From: Chloroflexota bacterium
Lineage (GTDB): Bacteria > Chloroflexota > Dehalococcoidia > SHYD01
DNA: 36,338 bases
Direction: 5' to 3'
NCBI GenBank assembly: GCA_016190485.1
Contig: JACPQN010000132.1
Span: 1-36,338 of the forward strand
Part shown: positions 16,323 through 25,229 of the stretch, piece after piece
Numbering within the stretch: the first letter of the stretch is position 1
Layout: every line of letters begins with the position of its first letter
Position numbers and translations under genes: made by a program
Notes under the pieces: generated by a model
What the model saw: the letters and a program-made list of their open reading frames with translations, nothing else
Told to the model about the DNA's origin: nothing
Databases searched by the model: none

Positions 16323-16999
16323 CGATCCGGCGCCTTGTAGAGATAGATGGTGAAATCGTTGTGCAGGTAGCCCTCCCGCAGCACCGCCCGCGGGCAGAGG
16401 GTGCGGCAGTAGCGCAGGACGGCGCCGGGGTCTGCGCCGTAGTAGATGCTTTCGGCCTGGGAGCCCCCGCCAGCAGGCCCCAGGAAGTTGAAGGCTACGG
16501 CCCTCCGGCAGCCCGCATACATGGCCGCGATCATCTCCCGGAAGAAAGCGTCGTGGTCGGCCACCCGGATGTTGAAGGTGCCGGAGGCCACCACGTAGTC
16601 ACAGGGCGCCTGTAGCCCCTCCTCCAGGATGTCCCGCACCAGAAAGGCGCCACCCGGATACTTCAGGCTGGCGGCCGCGGCCATCCTGGGCGAGAGGTCG
16701 TAGCCGGCGTAGCGAACGCAACCATCGGGCTGGGCGCCCCCTGCTCCGGGGTTCGCCTGATCATGGAGGGGCAGCAGCCGGCAGCCCTGCTGCTGGAGGT
16801 AGCCGTAGAAGTCCCCCAGGCCGCAGCCGATGTCGGCCACGGAGCGGCCCTGCCACGGGCCTACCTGATGGAGCATCCGGAAGCGCACCTGCTGGGTGTG
16901 TGCCCCCAGCCAGTGGAGGGATCGGGGGTCCTGGGGGCCGTAGGTGGCCAGCTCCGCCTCGTAGAAGGCGACGAGCTTGGTTTTGTCAGCAGCGCGCAT
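16319..16999 (-). CDS. Class I SAM-dependent methyltransferase
   Basis: VADIGCGLGDFYGYLQQQG motif I; VRYAGYDLSPRMAAAA; DYVVASGTFNIR. Confidence 0.88.
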   Translation of the reverse strand: MRAADKTKLVAFYEAELATYGPQDPRSLHWLGAHTQQVRFRMLHQVGPWQGRSVADIGCGLGDFYGYLQQQGCRLLPLHDQANPGAGGAQPDGCVRYAGYDLSPRMAAAASLKYPGGAFLVRDILEEGLQAPCDYVVASGTFNIRVADHDAFFREMIAAMYAGCRRAVAFNFLGPAGGGSQAESIYYGADPGAVLRYCRTLCPRAVLREGYLHNDFTIYLYKAPDR

Positions 17000-17033
17000 G
17001 GCGGACGATGTGTCTATTCACCATCATGCAGCC

Positions 17034-17045
17034 CATGTATACATG
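17034..17045. repeat. 12-bp perfect palindrome CATGTATACATG
   Basis: Self-complementary; in the intergenic region upstream of the DUF5678-like gene. Confidence 0.6.
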
Positions 17046-17107
17046 AGATACAATAAGAGCGCAGCCATTGCAACAATCACGTATCTCAACAATAAGCTGG
17101 TAACGAG

Positions 17108-17395
17108 ATGTCCACAAGAATGCGAAAACGAGAGGCGCTCAGGGGCCTGTCTCCAAGAGCACTCAGTAAACTGCGCGACCAAGCGACCCGAGAGGGCGCA
17201 TTCCTTGAGAAGATCAGGAGAGACTACACCGAAAAGTATCCCCATAGGTGGATTGCGGTAATCGATTCTGAGGTCATTGGCCCAGCACAATCAACCGCTG
17301 ACCTGCTTGTGCTCCTTAGGGAGCGAGGGATCGATCCCGCCAAGGCGATGTTGGCATACCTCGACCCAGGCTTCCAGCGCTCGCTTCTTCTGTGA
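17108..17395 (+). CDS. DUF5678-like small protein
   Basis: …FLEKIRRDYTEKYPHRWIAVIDSEVIGPAQSTADLLVLLRERGIDPAKAMLAYLDPG…. Confidence 0.7.
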   Translation: MSTRMRKREALRGLSPRALSKLRDQATREGAFLEKIRRDYTEKYPHRWIAVIDSEVIGPAQSTADLLVLLRERGIDPAKAMLAYLDPGFQRSLLL

Positions 17396-17820
17396 TCATC
17401 GGGCATTTCGTACCTCGGGACCTACCGGAACCTACTGCGCCCTGGCCTGTGGTTGGGGCGCTGGTTTTTCTTCCACGACTGAACGTGCGGGGATGGGTAA
17501 ACTTCATCATCACAGATACTGGCGCTGACAGCACCTGTTTGCACGTGCCAGACTCCACCAGGTTGGGTATCGATTACTCCCAACTTGTAGACGTGGTCCC
17601 GGTTGGTGGGGTCGGGAGCGGAAGCGCGTACTACGGGCGAGAGTCAGCCGGACTTATCTTCCTCGATACCGATCAGAGGACGGTTCTGGAGGTTCTGCCC
17701 AGACTGTACGTTGGAGTTCTCGATCAGTCTCCCAATGCGCCCTCATTATTGGGACGCGACATTCTCTCTCGTTACCAGCTCATAATGGACATAAAGGCTA
17801 ACACAGTTGCCCTTCTTTAG
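17392..17820 (+). CDS. Retropepsin-like aspartic protease family protein
   Basis: FIITDTGADSTCLH (DTGA catalytic motif) and SLLGRDILSRYQLIMD; 4-nt overlap with the upstream ORF. Confidence 0.8.
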   Translation: MIIGHFVPRDLPEPTAPWPVVGALVFLPRLNVRGWVNFIITDTGADSTCLHVPDSTRLGIDYSQLVDVVPVGGVGSGSAYYGRESAGLIFLDTDQRTVLEVLPRLYVGVLDQSPNAPSLLGRDILSRYQLIMDIKANTVALL

Positions 17821-17843
17821 CGTCCACATCTTCACCCCTCCAC

Positions 17844-18650
17844 CTACACCGGGTACTCCACCCGCTTGAAGCGCTCCAGCATGCGGCCGTTCTCCTCGCC
17901 CTGGCGTTCCTGGCGGCGGGCCAGCCAGCGCTGGCGCATCTCCTCCGGCGGGCCGAACTGGCTCACGTGGCAGGCCAGCGCGTTCAGCTTGGTCTCCCAG
18001 AAGTCGGTGATGTCCTCCTCCACATCCGCGTCGGCGCCGTCGAACCCCGCAAACAGGTACACCTCCGGTACCTTGTGGGGCGTCAGGCCCTCCTGGGCCA
18101 GCTCCGGGTAGTGGAGGCGGTCCCGGCAGTAGGGCCAGACCGCGTCCAGCACGCCCTGGCCGGTGATGCGGTGGTCCCGGTGCTGCCAGCGGTAGGGATT
18201 ATGGGTCACGATGCGGTCCGGCCGGTACCGGCGGATGAGGCGCACCAGTTGGCCGCGGAACTCGTAGGTGTCCGCCAGCTCGCCGTCCTTGTTGGGGAGG
18301 ATGACCACCTCCCGAATGCCCATGACCTTGGCGGCAGCCCGCTGCTCCCGGTCCCGGATGGCCTCCAGGCGGGCGGAGTCCATGGTGGGGTCGCCAGAGC
18401 CCTTGTTGCCGTTGGTGGCCACGCAGAGGATGACGCGGTGGCCCTGGGCGGCCCACTTGGCGGCGCTGCCGCCGCAGCCCGCGTCGCCGTCGTCCGGGTG
18501 CCCGGCCACAATCAGGATGGTCTTGGGTGTATCGGCGGTGTCTGCCATGGCGGCGGCCAGCTCCTCCTCAGCTATGCGCTCTCCATAAAAAGAGCGGAAT
18601 GGGTCGTGGGTGTGGGTCCAGGTAGTGGGGAAGGGTGGTTGATCAGCCAT
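17844..18650 (-). CDS. PIG-L/LmbE family deacetylase
   Basis: ILIVAGHPDDGDAGCGGSAAKWAAQGHRVILCVATNGNKGS; THNPYRWQHRDHRITGQGVLDAVWP. Confidence 0.92.
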   Translation of the reverse strand: MADQPPFPTTWTHTHDPFRSFYGERIAEEELAAAMADTADTPKTILIVAGHPDDGDAGCGGSAAKWAAQGHRVILCVATNGNKGSGDPTMDSARLEAIRDREQRAAAKVMGIREVVILPNKDGELADTYEFRGQLVRLIRRYRPDRIVTHNPYRWQHRDHRITGQGVLDAVWPYCRDRLHYPELAQEGLTPHKVPEVYLFAGFDGADADVEEDITDFWETKLNALACHVSQFGPPEEMRQRWLARRQERQGEENGRMLERFKRVEYPV

Positions 18651-18696
18651 CGGGCACCCCCGGCTCTGCGCTTCATGGTAACGCGTGGCGGGTTGC

Positions 18697-18725
18697 TTGA
18701 CAAGAAGCGAACGTCTGTCTATGAT
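18697..18725 (+). promoter_or_regulatory. Sigma-70-type promoter TTGACA-N17-TATGAT upstream of pyrG
   Basis: Consensus -35, near-consensus -10, 17-bp spacing. Confidence 0.75.
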
Positions 18726-18830
18726 GTTTCTGTTAGTCGGCATCCCCTGTGTGAGCATGGCGCTCACCCCTGGTAAGCCCCTTATGGAAGGCGCTCAAGA
18801 GAAGGAGCACGCGCGGTCTTAGCCGTTGGT

Positions 18831-20456
18831 ATGACGAAGTATATCTTCGTTACAGGCGGCGTGGTTAGTTCTGTCGGCAAAGGGATTACGGTAGCCTCCA
18901 TTGGCCGGATTCTCAAAAGCCGAGGGGTGACCGTCTCCCTCCAGAAGCTCGACCCCTATCTCAACGTCGACCCCGGCACCATGTCTCCCTACCAGCATGG
19001 GGAGGTTTTCGTCACCGAGGATGGCGCCGAGACGGACCTGGACCTGGGCCACTACGAGCGCTTTATCGACGAGAACCTGACCAGCGCGGCCAGCGTCACC
19101 ACGGGCCAGATCTACGGCTCGGTGCTCATGCGAGAGCGACGGGGAGACTTCCTGGGCGGCACCATCCAGGTGGTGCCCCACGTGACCAACGAGATCAAGA
19201 GCCGCATCACGGGCCTGGCCCAGAAGACCAAGCCCGAGGTGGTCATCGTGGAGGTGGGCGGCACCGTCGGCGACATCGAGGGGCAGCCCTTCTTGGAGGC
19301 CATCCGCCAGATGCGGAACGACGTGGGGCGGGACAATGTCCTCTATATCCATGTGACCTACCTGCCCTTTATCAGCGCGACCGGGGAGTTGAAGACCAAG
19401 CCCACCCAGCACAGCGTCCATGAGCTGCGGCGCATCGGCATCCAGCCCGACGTGATCCTGTGCCGCAGCGACTACCTGGTGACCCAGGATATCAAGGACA
19501 AGATCGCGCTCCACTGCGACGTAGAGAAGCGAGCGGTCATCGCGGTGCCCACGGCCCAAACGGTCTACGAGGTGCCCCTCATCCTGGAGGAGGCGGGGCT
19601 GGGGGCCTTTGTGGCGGACCGTTTCGGCTACGCCGACGCCGCTCCCGATCTCACGGAGTGGCAGGCTATGGTGGACCGCATCATGCAGCCCAAGGAGCCG
19701 CTGGCCATTGCCCTGGTGGGTAAGTACGTGCAGCTCAAGGACGCCTACCTCTCGGTGGTGGAGTCGCTGCGCCACGCCGCCCTGTACCACGGGCTGGAGG
19801 CCGACATTCACTGGATCATGGCAGAGGACCTGGAGCAGGAGGGCGGAGAGGCGCTGCTGAAGAATGTGAAGGGGATCGTGATACCGGGTGGTTTTGGCTC
19901 CCGGGGGGTCGAGGGCATGGGCGTCGCGGCCCGCTATGCTCGGGAGAACTGTATTCCCTACCTGGGGCTGTGTCTGGGTTTCCAGGTCATGGTCATCGAA
20001 TTCGCCCGCTATGCCCTGTGCAGCCCCAACGTGAACTCCTCGGAGTTCGACCAGGATACCGAGCATCCCGTGATCGACCTCCTACCGGGCCAGCGGGCCG
20101 TCGAGGCCATGGGGGGCACCATGCGCCTGGGCACCTACCCCTGCCACCTGACGCCCGGCACCAAAGCCGGCCAGGCGTACGGTGTGGACGTGGTGACGGA
20201 GCGCCACCGGCACCGCTTCGAGGTGAACAACAAGTACCGGAGCCTGCTGGAGGCCCACGGCCTGGTGTGCAGCGGCCAGTCGCCGGATGGTTCCCTGGTG
20301 GAAATCGCCGAGCTGCGAGACCACCCCTGGATGCTGGGATCGCAGTTCCACCCGGAGTTTCTTTCCCGGCCGACGCGGCCCCATCCCCTCTTTCGAGAGT
20401 TCATCGCCGCCACCGCCCGGGTGAAGCGGGAAGGCGAGCAGTTTTCGCTCGTGTGA
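18831..20456 (+). CDS. pyrG: CTP synthase
   Basis: MTKYIFVTGGVVSSVGKGITVASIGRILKSRG; GGFGSRGVEGMG; YLGLCLGFQ; SQFHPEFLSRP. Confidence 0.98.
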   Translation: MTKYIFVTGGVVSSVGKGITVASIGRILKSRGVTVSLQKLDPYLNVDPGTMSPYQHGEVFVTEDGAETDLDLGHYERFIDENLTSAASVTTGQIYGSVLMRERRGDFLGGTIQVVPHVTNEIKSRITGLAQKTKPEVVIVEVGGTVGDIEGQPFLEAIRQMRNDVGRDNVLYIHVTYLPFISATGELKTKPTQHSVHELRRIGIQPDVILCRSDYLVTQDIKDKIALHCDVEKRAVIAVPTAQTVYEVPLILEEAGLGAFVADRFGYADAAPDLTEWQAMVDRIMQPKEPLAIALVGKYVQLKDAYLSVVESLRHAALYHGLEADIHWIMAEDLEQEGGEALLKNVKGIVIPGGFGSRGVEGMGVAARYARENCIPYLGLCLGFQVMVIEFARYALCSPNVNSSEFDQDTEHPVIDLLPGQRAVEAMGGTMRLGTYPCHLTPGTKAGQAYGVDVVTERHRHRFEVNNKYRSLLEAHGLVCSGQSPDGSLVEIAELRDHPWMLGSQFHPEFLSRPTRPHPLFREFIAATARVKREGEQFSLV

Positions 20457-20489
20457 CCACGGGCGCCGCGCGTTGAAGGGAGGCAGACC

Positions 20490-21149
20490 ATGCGGCTGTG
20501 GCTGGACACCGCCAACATAGAGGAGATCCGCCAGGGGGTGCGCCTGGGCGTCATCAGCGGAGTGACTACCAACCCCTCCCTGGTGGCCAAAGAGGGGGAT
20601 GGCAACCTGCAGCGGGTGGTCACGGAGATCTGCGAGCTGGTGGGAGGGCCTGTCAGCGCCGAGGTGGTCGCCACCGAGGTGGAGGGCATCCTGGCGGAGG
20701 CCCGTCGCATCGCCCGCTGGCACCAGCATGTGGTGGTGAAGATCCCCTGCACCGAAGCGGGCGTGCAGGCCATCTCCATCCTCGCCAAGGAGGGGGTGCG
20801 CATCAACATGACCCTCACCTTCTCCCCCAACCAGGGGCTGCTGGGGGCCCTGGCCGGCGCCACCTACGTGAGCCCCTTCCTGGGCCGGCTGGACGACGTG
20901 GGCCACGATGGTATGCAGGTAGTGGCGGACCTGGTGGAGATCTACGACAAGTACCATCTGCCCACCCAGGTGGTGGCGGCCAGCGTCCGGCACCCGCTCC
21001 ACATGGTGGCGGCCGCCAAGATCGGCGCCCATATCGCCACCGTTCCCTACAAGGTGCTCCAGCAGATGCTCCAGCACCCGCTGACCGACGTTGGTCTGGC
21101 CCGCTTCTTGAAGGACTGGCAGCAGGTGGCGGGCGCCGCCGTGCTCTAG
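20490..21149 (+). CDS. fsa: Transaldolase / fructose-6-phosphate aldolase family
   Basis: MRLWLDTANIEEIRQGVRLGVISGVTTNPSLVAKEG; VVVKIPCTEAGVQAI; NMTLTFSPNQ. Confidence 0.92.
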   Translation: MRLWLDTANIEEIRQGVRLGVISGVTTNPSLVAKEGDGNLQRVVTEICELVGGPVSAEVVATEVEGILAEARRIARWHQHVVVKIPCTEAGVQAISILAKEGVRINMTLTFSPNQGLLGALAGATYVSPFLGRLDDVGHDGMQVVADLVEIYDKYHLPTQVVAASVRHPLHMVAAAKIGAHIATVPYKVLQQMLQHPLTDVGLARFLKDWQQVAGAAVL

Positions 21150-21152
21150 CCC

Positions 21153-21182
21153 TTGACAAGCTCGTTCCATGACTGCTATAGA
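21153..21182 (+). promoter_or_regulatory. Sigma-70-type promoter TTGACA-N18-TATAGA upstream of rho
   Basis: Consensus -35, good -10, 18-bp spacing. Confidence 0.7.
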
Positions 21183-21253
21183 AAGACGAATGTACTCCAA
21201 GCTTTATCACATACCCCCCACCCCGCAACACCATTCTCCCGCCGGTAGGTCCC

Positions 21254-22546
21254 ATGACGACGAGTAAACTCACCGAGTCCCAAGTGAACATCGCAGAGCT
21301 GGAAGCCAGGACGCGCGAGGACCTGCTGGACATCGCGAAGGAGCTGGGCATCTCCGGCTACAGCACCCTGAAGAAACAGGACCTGATCTTCCGGCTGCTC
21401 CAGGCCCACACCGAGAAGCAGGGCCACATCTTCAGCGGCGGCATCCTGGAGGTGGTGGACGACGGCTACGGCTTCCTCCGGGGCGACACCCTGCTGCCGG
21501 GCCTGAACGACATCTACGTGTCTCAGTCCCAGGTACGCCGGTTCGGCCTGCGTACGGGCGACATGGTGACCGGCCAGATACGCCCCCCTAAGGAGGGGGA
21601 GAAGTACCACGGGCTACTACGGGTGGAGGCGGTCAACGGCCTGGACCCGGAGGTGGCCCGCCGGAGACCCTACTTCGAGAGCCTCACCCCCATCTTCCCC
21701 AACCAGCTCATCAACCTGGAGACCGCCCCGGATAACCTCTCCACCCGGCTGCTGAACCTCATCGCCCCCATCGGCCGGGGCCAGCGCGGCCTCATCGTGT
21801 CACCGCCCAAAGCTGGCAAGACCATGCTGCTGAAGGCCATCGCCAACGGCATCACCTCCAATTGTCGGGACATCCATCTGATGGTGTGCCTCATCGGTGA
21901 GCGGCCAGAAGAGGTGACCGACATGAAGCGCTCCGTCCGGGGCGAAGTCATCAGCTCCACTTTCGACGAGCCAGTGGAAGACCATACCCGGGTGGCCGAG
22001 ATCGCCCTGGACCGGGCCAAGCGCCTGGTGGAGGGTGGGCAGGACGTGGCGATCCTCCTGGATAGCATCACCCGGTTGGCCCGGGCCTACAACCTGGCTA
22101 TGCCTCCCAGCGGCCGCACCCTCTCCGGCGGCATCGATCCCGTTGCCCTCTATCCGCCAAAGCGCTTCTTTGGCGCCGCCCGGAACACCGAGGAAGGTGG
22201 CAGCCTCACTATCGTGGCCACCTGCCTCATCGACACCGGCAGCCGTATGGATGACGTGATCTACGAGGAGTTCAAGGGCACCGGGAACATGGAGTTGCAC
22301 CTGGACCGCCGTCTGGCAGAGAAGCGGATCTGGCCGGCCATGGACATCCAGCGGAGCGGCACCCGCCGCGAGGAATTGCTACTTGACGAACCGACCATGA
22401 ATCGTGTATACCTGCTGCGGCGAATGGTCGCCATGGTGGCATCCAACACGCAGACCCCGACGGAAGCGACGGAGCGTGTGCTGGAGCGAATGGCCAGAAC
22501 CAAGAATAACGCAGAGTTCCTGGCAACACTCAACAGGGAGGTCTAA
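21254..22546 (+). CDS. rho: Transcription termination factor Rho
   Basis: [92 protein letters not shown]. Confidence 0.98.
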   Translation: MTTSKLTESQVNIAELEARTREDLLDIAKELGISGYSTLKKQDLIFRLLQAHTEKQGHIFSGGILEVVDDGYGFLRGDTLLPGLNDIYVSQSQVRRFGLRTGDMVTGQIRPPKEGEKYHGLLRVEAVNGLDPEVARRRPYFESLTPIFPNQLINLETAPDNLSTRLLNLIAPIGRGQRGLIVSPPKAGKTMLLKAIANGITSNCRDIHLMVCLIGERPEEVTDMKRSVRGEVISSTFDEPVEDHTRVAEIALDRAKRLVEGGQDVAILLDSITRLARAYNLAMPPSGRTLSGGIDPVALYPPKRFFGAARNTEEGGSLTIVATCLIDTGSRMDDVIYEEFKGTGNMELHLDRRLAEKRIWPAMDIQRSGTRREELLLDEPTMNRVYLLRRMVAMVASNTQTPTEATERVLERMARTKNNAEFLATLNREV

Positions 22547-22577
22547 CCGCTGGTTCTGGCTAAATACCTCAGAGGGG

Positions 22578-22661
22578 GTGCGTCCTGCTTTACGGTGAAA
22601 AGCCGGGTAGGCTGCCCGCAACAGCGAAAGCAAGCTACCCTAGACCGCAAAGACGTGGCAC
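22578..22661 (+). ncRNA. Candidate structured RNA leader / riboswitch-like element
   Basis: Nested pairings GTGCGTC/GACGTGGCAC, CGGT/ACCG, GGGTAG/CTACCC, GCTG/CAGC. The GGTGAAAAGCCGGG…GCCCGCAAC string is reminiscent of a cobalamin-riboswitch core, but the upstream conserved box is not seen. Confidence 0.35.
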
Positions 22662-22800
22662 TTTCAGAACGTTAGACGAGACTACAGCTTCTTCTCCGCG
22701 TCTCTTCACGCGGCTTGCGTCACACGGTTTTGTCCTCTCCATTGCTCTAGCGGCCCTTCTAGCTAGTGGGCAGGGTGTAGCCTACCTTATTCCAGGCCAG

Positions 22801-23721
22801 GTGCTGGGTGGTGAGGCCGAACTGCCCCGGTGGGCCCAGGCGCCGCGGGTGCTGTTGCCAGTGGACGTGGAACTGCAGTACCTACGCCAGGCGCCTGTGC
22901 CCCTGACCAAAGCGTCGGCGCCGGTCACCCCACAGACACCCAAGAACAAGTTCCCCGGCCGCCAGAGCGTGGTGACCTACACCGTCCTGGCTGGCGACAC
23001 CCTCTGGGACATCGCGGCCAAATTTGGTGTCACCGCCAGCACCCTGTCGTGGAGCAACAATATCTCCGACCCCCATAGCATCAAGCCTGGGCTGGAGCTA
23101 AAGGTTCCTCCTACTTCGGGCGTGCTCCACGTGGTGAAGGAAGGCGACACCCTGGGCGGGTTGGCCGCCAGATATAACGTGGCGGTGGAAGACATCGAGG
23201 GCTTTGAGCCCAACAGGATCACCGATCGCAATGCCCTGGTGTTGGATATGGAGCTGACTATCCCCGGCGGTGTCAAGCCGGTCGAGGTCTCCGGAGCCAG
23301 GCTGGCGGCCAGCGCGCCCGTGCCACCGCCTGCAGCGCCGGCTGCGCCCGTCGCCAGCGGCGGGCAGCTCCAGTGGCCCACCTATGGCCCTATCTACGGG
23401 AGCTTTACGGCCGGCCACCGGGGTCTGGACATCTCTCCGCCCTACGGTACGCCGATATACGCCGCAGAGTCCGGGGTGGTGGCCTGGGTCCAGTACATCA
23501 ACTGGGGCTATGGTTACCACTTTCTGGTGGACCACGGCAACGGGGTGCAGACGATGTATGCGCACCTCTCCGAGATCCTGGTGGAGCCGGGTGAACGAGT
23601 CACCCGAGGGCAGCACATCGGCCGGGTGGGCACCACCGGCCGGGCCACCGGGCCGCACCTCCACTTTGAGGTGCACCAGAACGGCGTTGCCGTGAACCCG
23701 TTGAACTTCCTGCCACGCTAG
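22801..23721 (+). CDS. LysM-domain M23 family metallopeptidase (cell-wall hydrolase); true start probably upstream of 22801
   Basis: Two LysM repeats (YTVLAGDTLWDIAAKFGVTASTL; HVVKEGDTLGGLAARYNV) and M23 motifs HRGLDISPPYGTPIYA…THLHF-like TGPHLHFEV. The upstream in-frame extension encodes a TM segment. Confidence 0.9.
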   Translation: MLGGEAELPRWAQAPRVLLPVDVELQYLRQAPVPLTKASAPVTPQTPKNKFPGRQSVVTYTVLAGDTLWDIAAKFGVTASTLSWSNNISDPHSIKPGLELKVPPTSGVLHVVKEGDTLGGLAARYNVAVEDIEGFEPNRITDRNALVLDMELTIPGGVKPVEVSGARLAASAPVPPPAAPAAPVASGGQLQWPTYGPIYGSFTAGHRGLDISPPYGTPIYAAESGVVAWVQYINWGYGYHFLVDHGNGVQTMYAHLSEILVEPGERVTRGQHIGRVGTTGRATGPHLHFEVHQNGVAVNPLNFLPR

Positions 23722-23745
23722 ACCACCGCGCATAAGGCACGCACA

Positions 23746-23773
23746 AAGGCCCCGATAGACCGATCGGGGCCTT
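23746..23773 (+). terminator. Intrinsic-terminator-like hairpin AAGGCCCCGAT-AGACCG-ATCGGGGCCTT
   Basis: Perfect 11-bp stem shortly after the M23 gene stop; only a short T tract. Confidence 0.7.
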
Positions 23774-23849
23774 GCGCTGTCTGCCGCTACCACGAGTGGC
23801 GCGGCGCGCCTGCCCGCCAAGCCTTCAACGACTCTTTGTGCACCGGCGG

Positions 23850-25058
23850 CTACCAGGCCGCTTCCAGCACCTTCATCAGCTCAGTGGGAGTCGTCTCGCC
23901 CCGGGGGTTCTGGGTGAACCCAGGCTCTGCGACGCTGGTCTCCGCCAGTATCGTGAAGTCCTCTCGGGGCACGTTCAGGTCCCGCAGGCGCGTCGGCATG
24001 CCGACGGACCGGAGGAAGCTGCTCACCGCCTCCTCCAGCGCCTCGGCAGCCGCCCGGTCCGACACGCCGGGCTTCCGCACGCCCATGATCCCGGCGACGT
24101 GAGCTTGAGCCTCCAGGTTCTCGTCCCGGTTGAGGCGCAGGTCGGCCAGGAGCATCACCGCTCCGGAGGCGCCTTGACCGATGTGGCGATAGCGATAGCG
24201 GAGCTGCCGCCCCAGACCGCCGGCGCTACGCCCGCCGCGCGGCCCGAAGGCGTAGGTGGACTGAGACGCCCGGTTGGCCAGGAGGGCCGCCGTGACAATC
24301 TGCATCCGTGGCAGTGCATCGTTGGGACGGGCCACCACCTGAGGGAAGTGCTCCAGGCACAGCTCGAACCCCTGGCGCAGGTCGGCGTACTGAAAGGGGC
24401 TGAGACTGGGCGTCTGAAGCGATCCGATAAAGCCGCTGAAGGTGGACATGGAGGTGTCCCGGAAGAGGTCCAGGGGCGCGGTCAGCAGCGCCTCCCCGTC
24501 CACAAAGATGGCAGCCGGGCGGGTCCTGGGGTCATACAGCTCCTTGCGGTGCGGCGGCTGCTCATCGTAGACGGCCGCGCCGCCCCGGTCGGCGCCGGTG
24601 GTGGGCGTGGTCATCACCAGCATCTGGGGGAGCTTGGGTTTGAGCATCCGCTGCACCTGGGGTGGCTGCCCGGGCACGTGGCGGGTGTAGTGGTCGTAGA
24701 CGGTGCCACCTTCAGCCAGGAGGATGCCGATGGCACGGGTGGTCACGATGGCGCTGCCCCCACCCACTGAGATAAGCGCTTCCGGGTTGGCCGCCCTAGC
24801 CGCCTCCACGCCCGCCATGACCTTGGGGATGGGCGACTCTCGCACCGCGCCGTCATAGGAGCCCACGAAGAGGTCACCCAGCGCCTCCTTCACCCGGTCC
24901 AGCAGGTTGGTATGGTGCGCCACGGTGTTGCTGCACACCACGAAGGCGCGCATGGCGCCCGCCCGGCGCACCTCTCCGTAGAGCTGGGAGAGCGCGCCCA
25001 TTCCCACGTGGATGCGGGAAGCGGGCGCCAGGTATCTCCAGGATGTGGCCAGTTCCAT
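23850..25058 (-). CDS. Iron-containing alcohol dehydrogenase family protein (divergent metal site)
   Basis: MGALSQLYGEVRRAGAMRAFVVCSNTVAH…, ISVGGGSAIVTTRAIG, TTPTTGADR; overall Fe-ADH layout. Confidence 0.82.
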   Translation of the reverse strand: MELATSWRYLAPASRIHVGMGALSQLYGEVRRAGAMRAFVVCSNTVAHHTNLLDRVKEALGDLFVGSYDGAVRESPIPKVMAGVEAARAANPEALISVGGGSAIVTTRAIGILLAEGGTVYDHYTRHVPGQPPQVQRMLKPKLPQMLVMTTPTTGADRGGAAVYDEQPPHRKELYDPRTRPAAIFVDGEALLTAPLDLFRDTSMSTFSGFIGSLQTPSLSPFQYADLRQGFELCLEHFPQVVARPNDALPRMQIVTAALLANRASQSTYAFGPRGGRSAGGLGRQLRYRYRHIGQGASGAVMLLADLRLNRDENLEAQAHVAGIMGVRKPGVSDRAAAEALEEAVSSFLRSVGMPTRLRDLNVPREDFTILAETSVAEPGFTQNPRGETTPTELMKVLEAAW

Positions 25059-25229
25059 GATAGGCTCCTCGGATTGGTGTCGGTAGCCATCTGCGAAAGC
25101 CCTTCGCCGGTGTGCCGCAGGCAGAGTATACACCAGGATGAGCGGGCTTGTTCAGCACGCTGCGTGCCTGTTGGAAGGCCACGTCGTAACACCCCGCCCC
25201 CTTCCCACGTTGCTCACTGTGCAACGCTT

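Noticed and set aside
18819-20066. 415-aa minus-strand ORF opposite pyrG
   Set aside because: Antisense shadow of a highly conserved CTP synthase; no family features.
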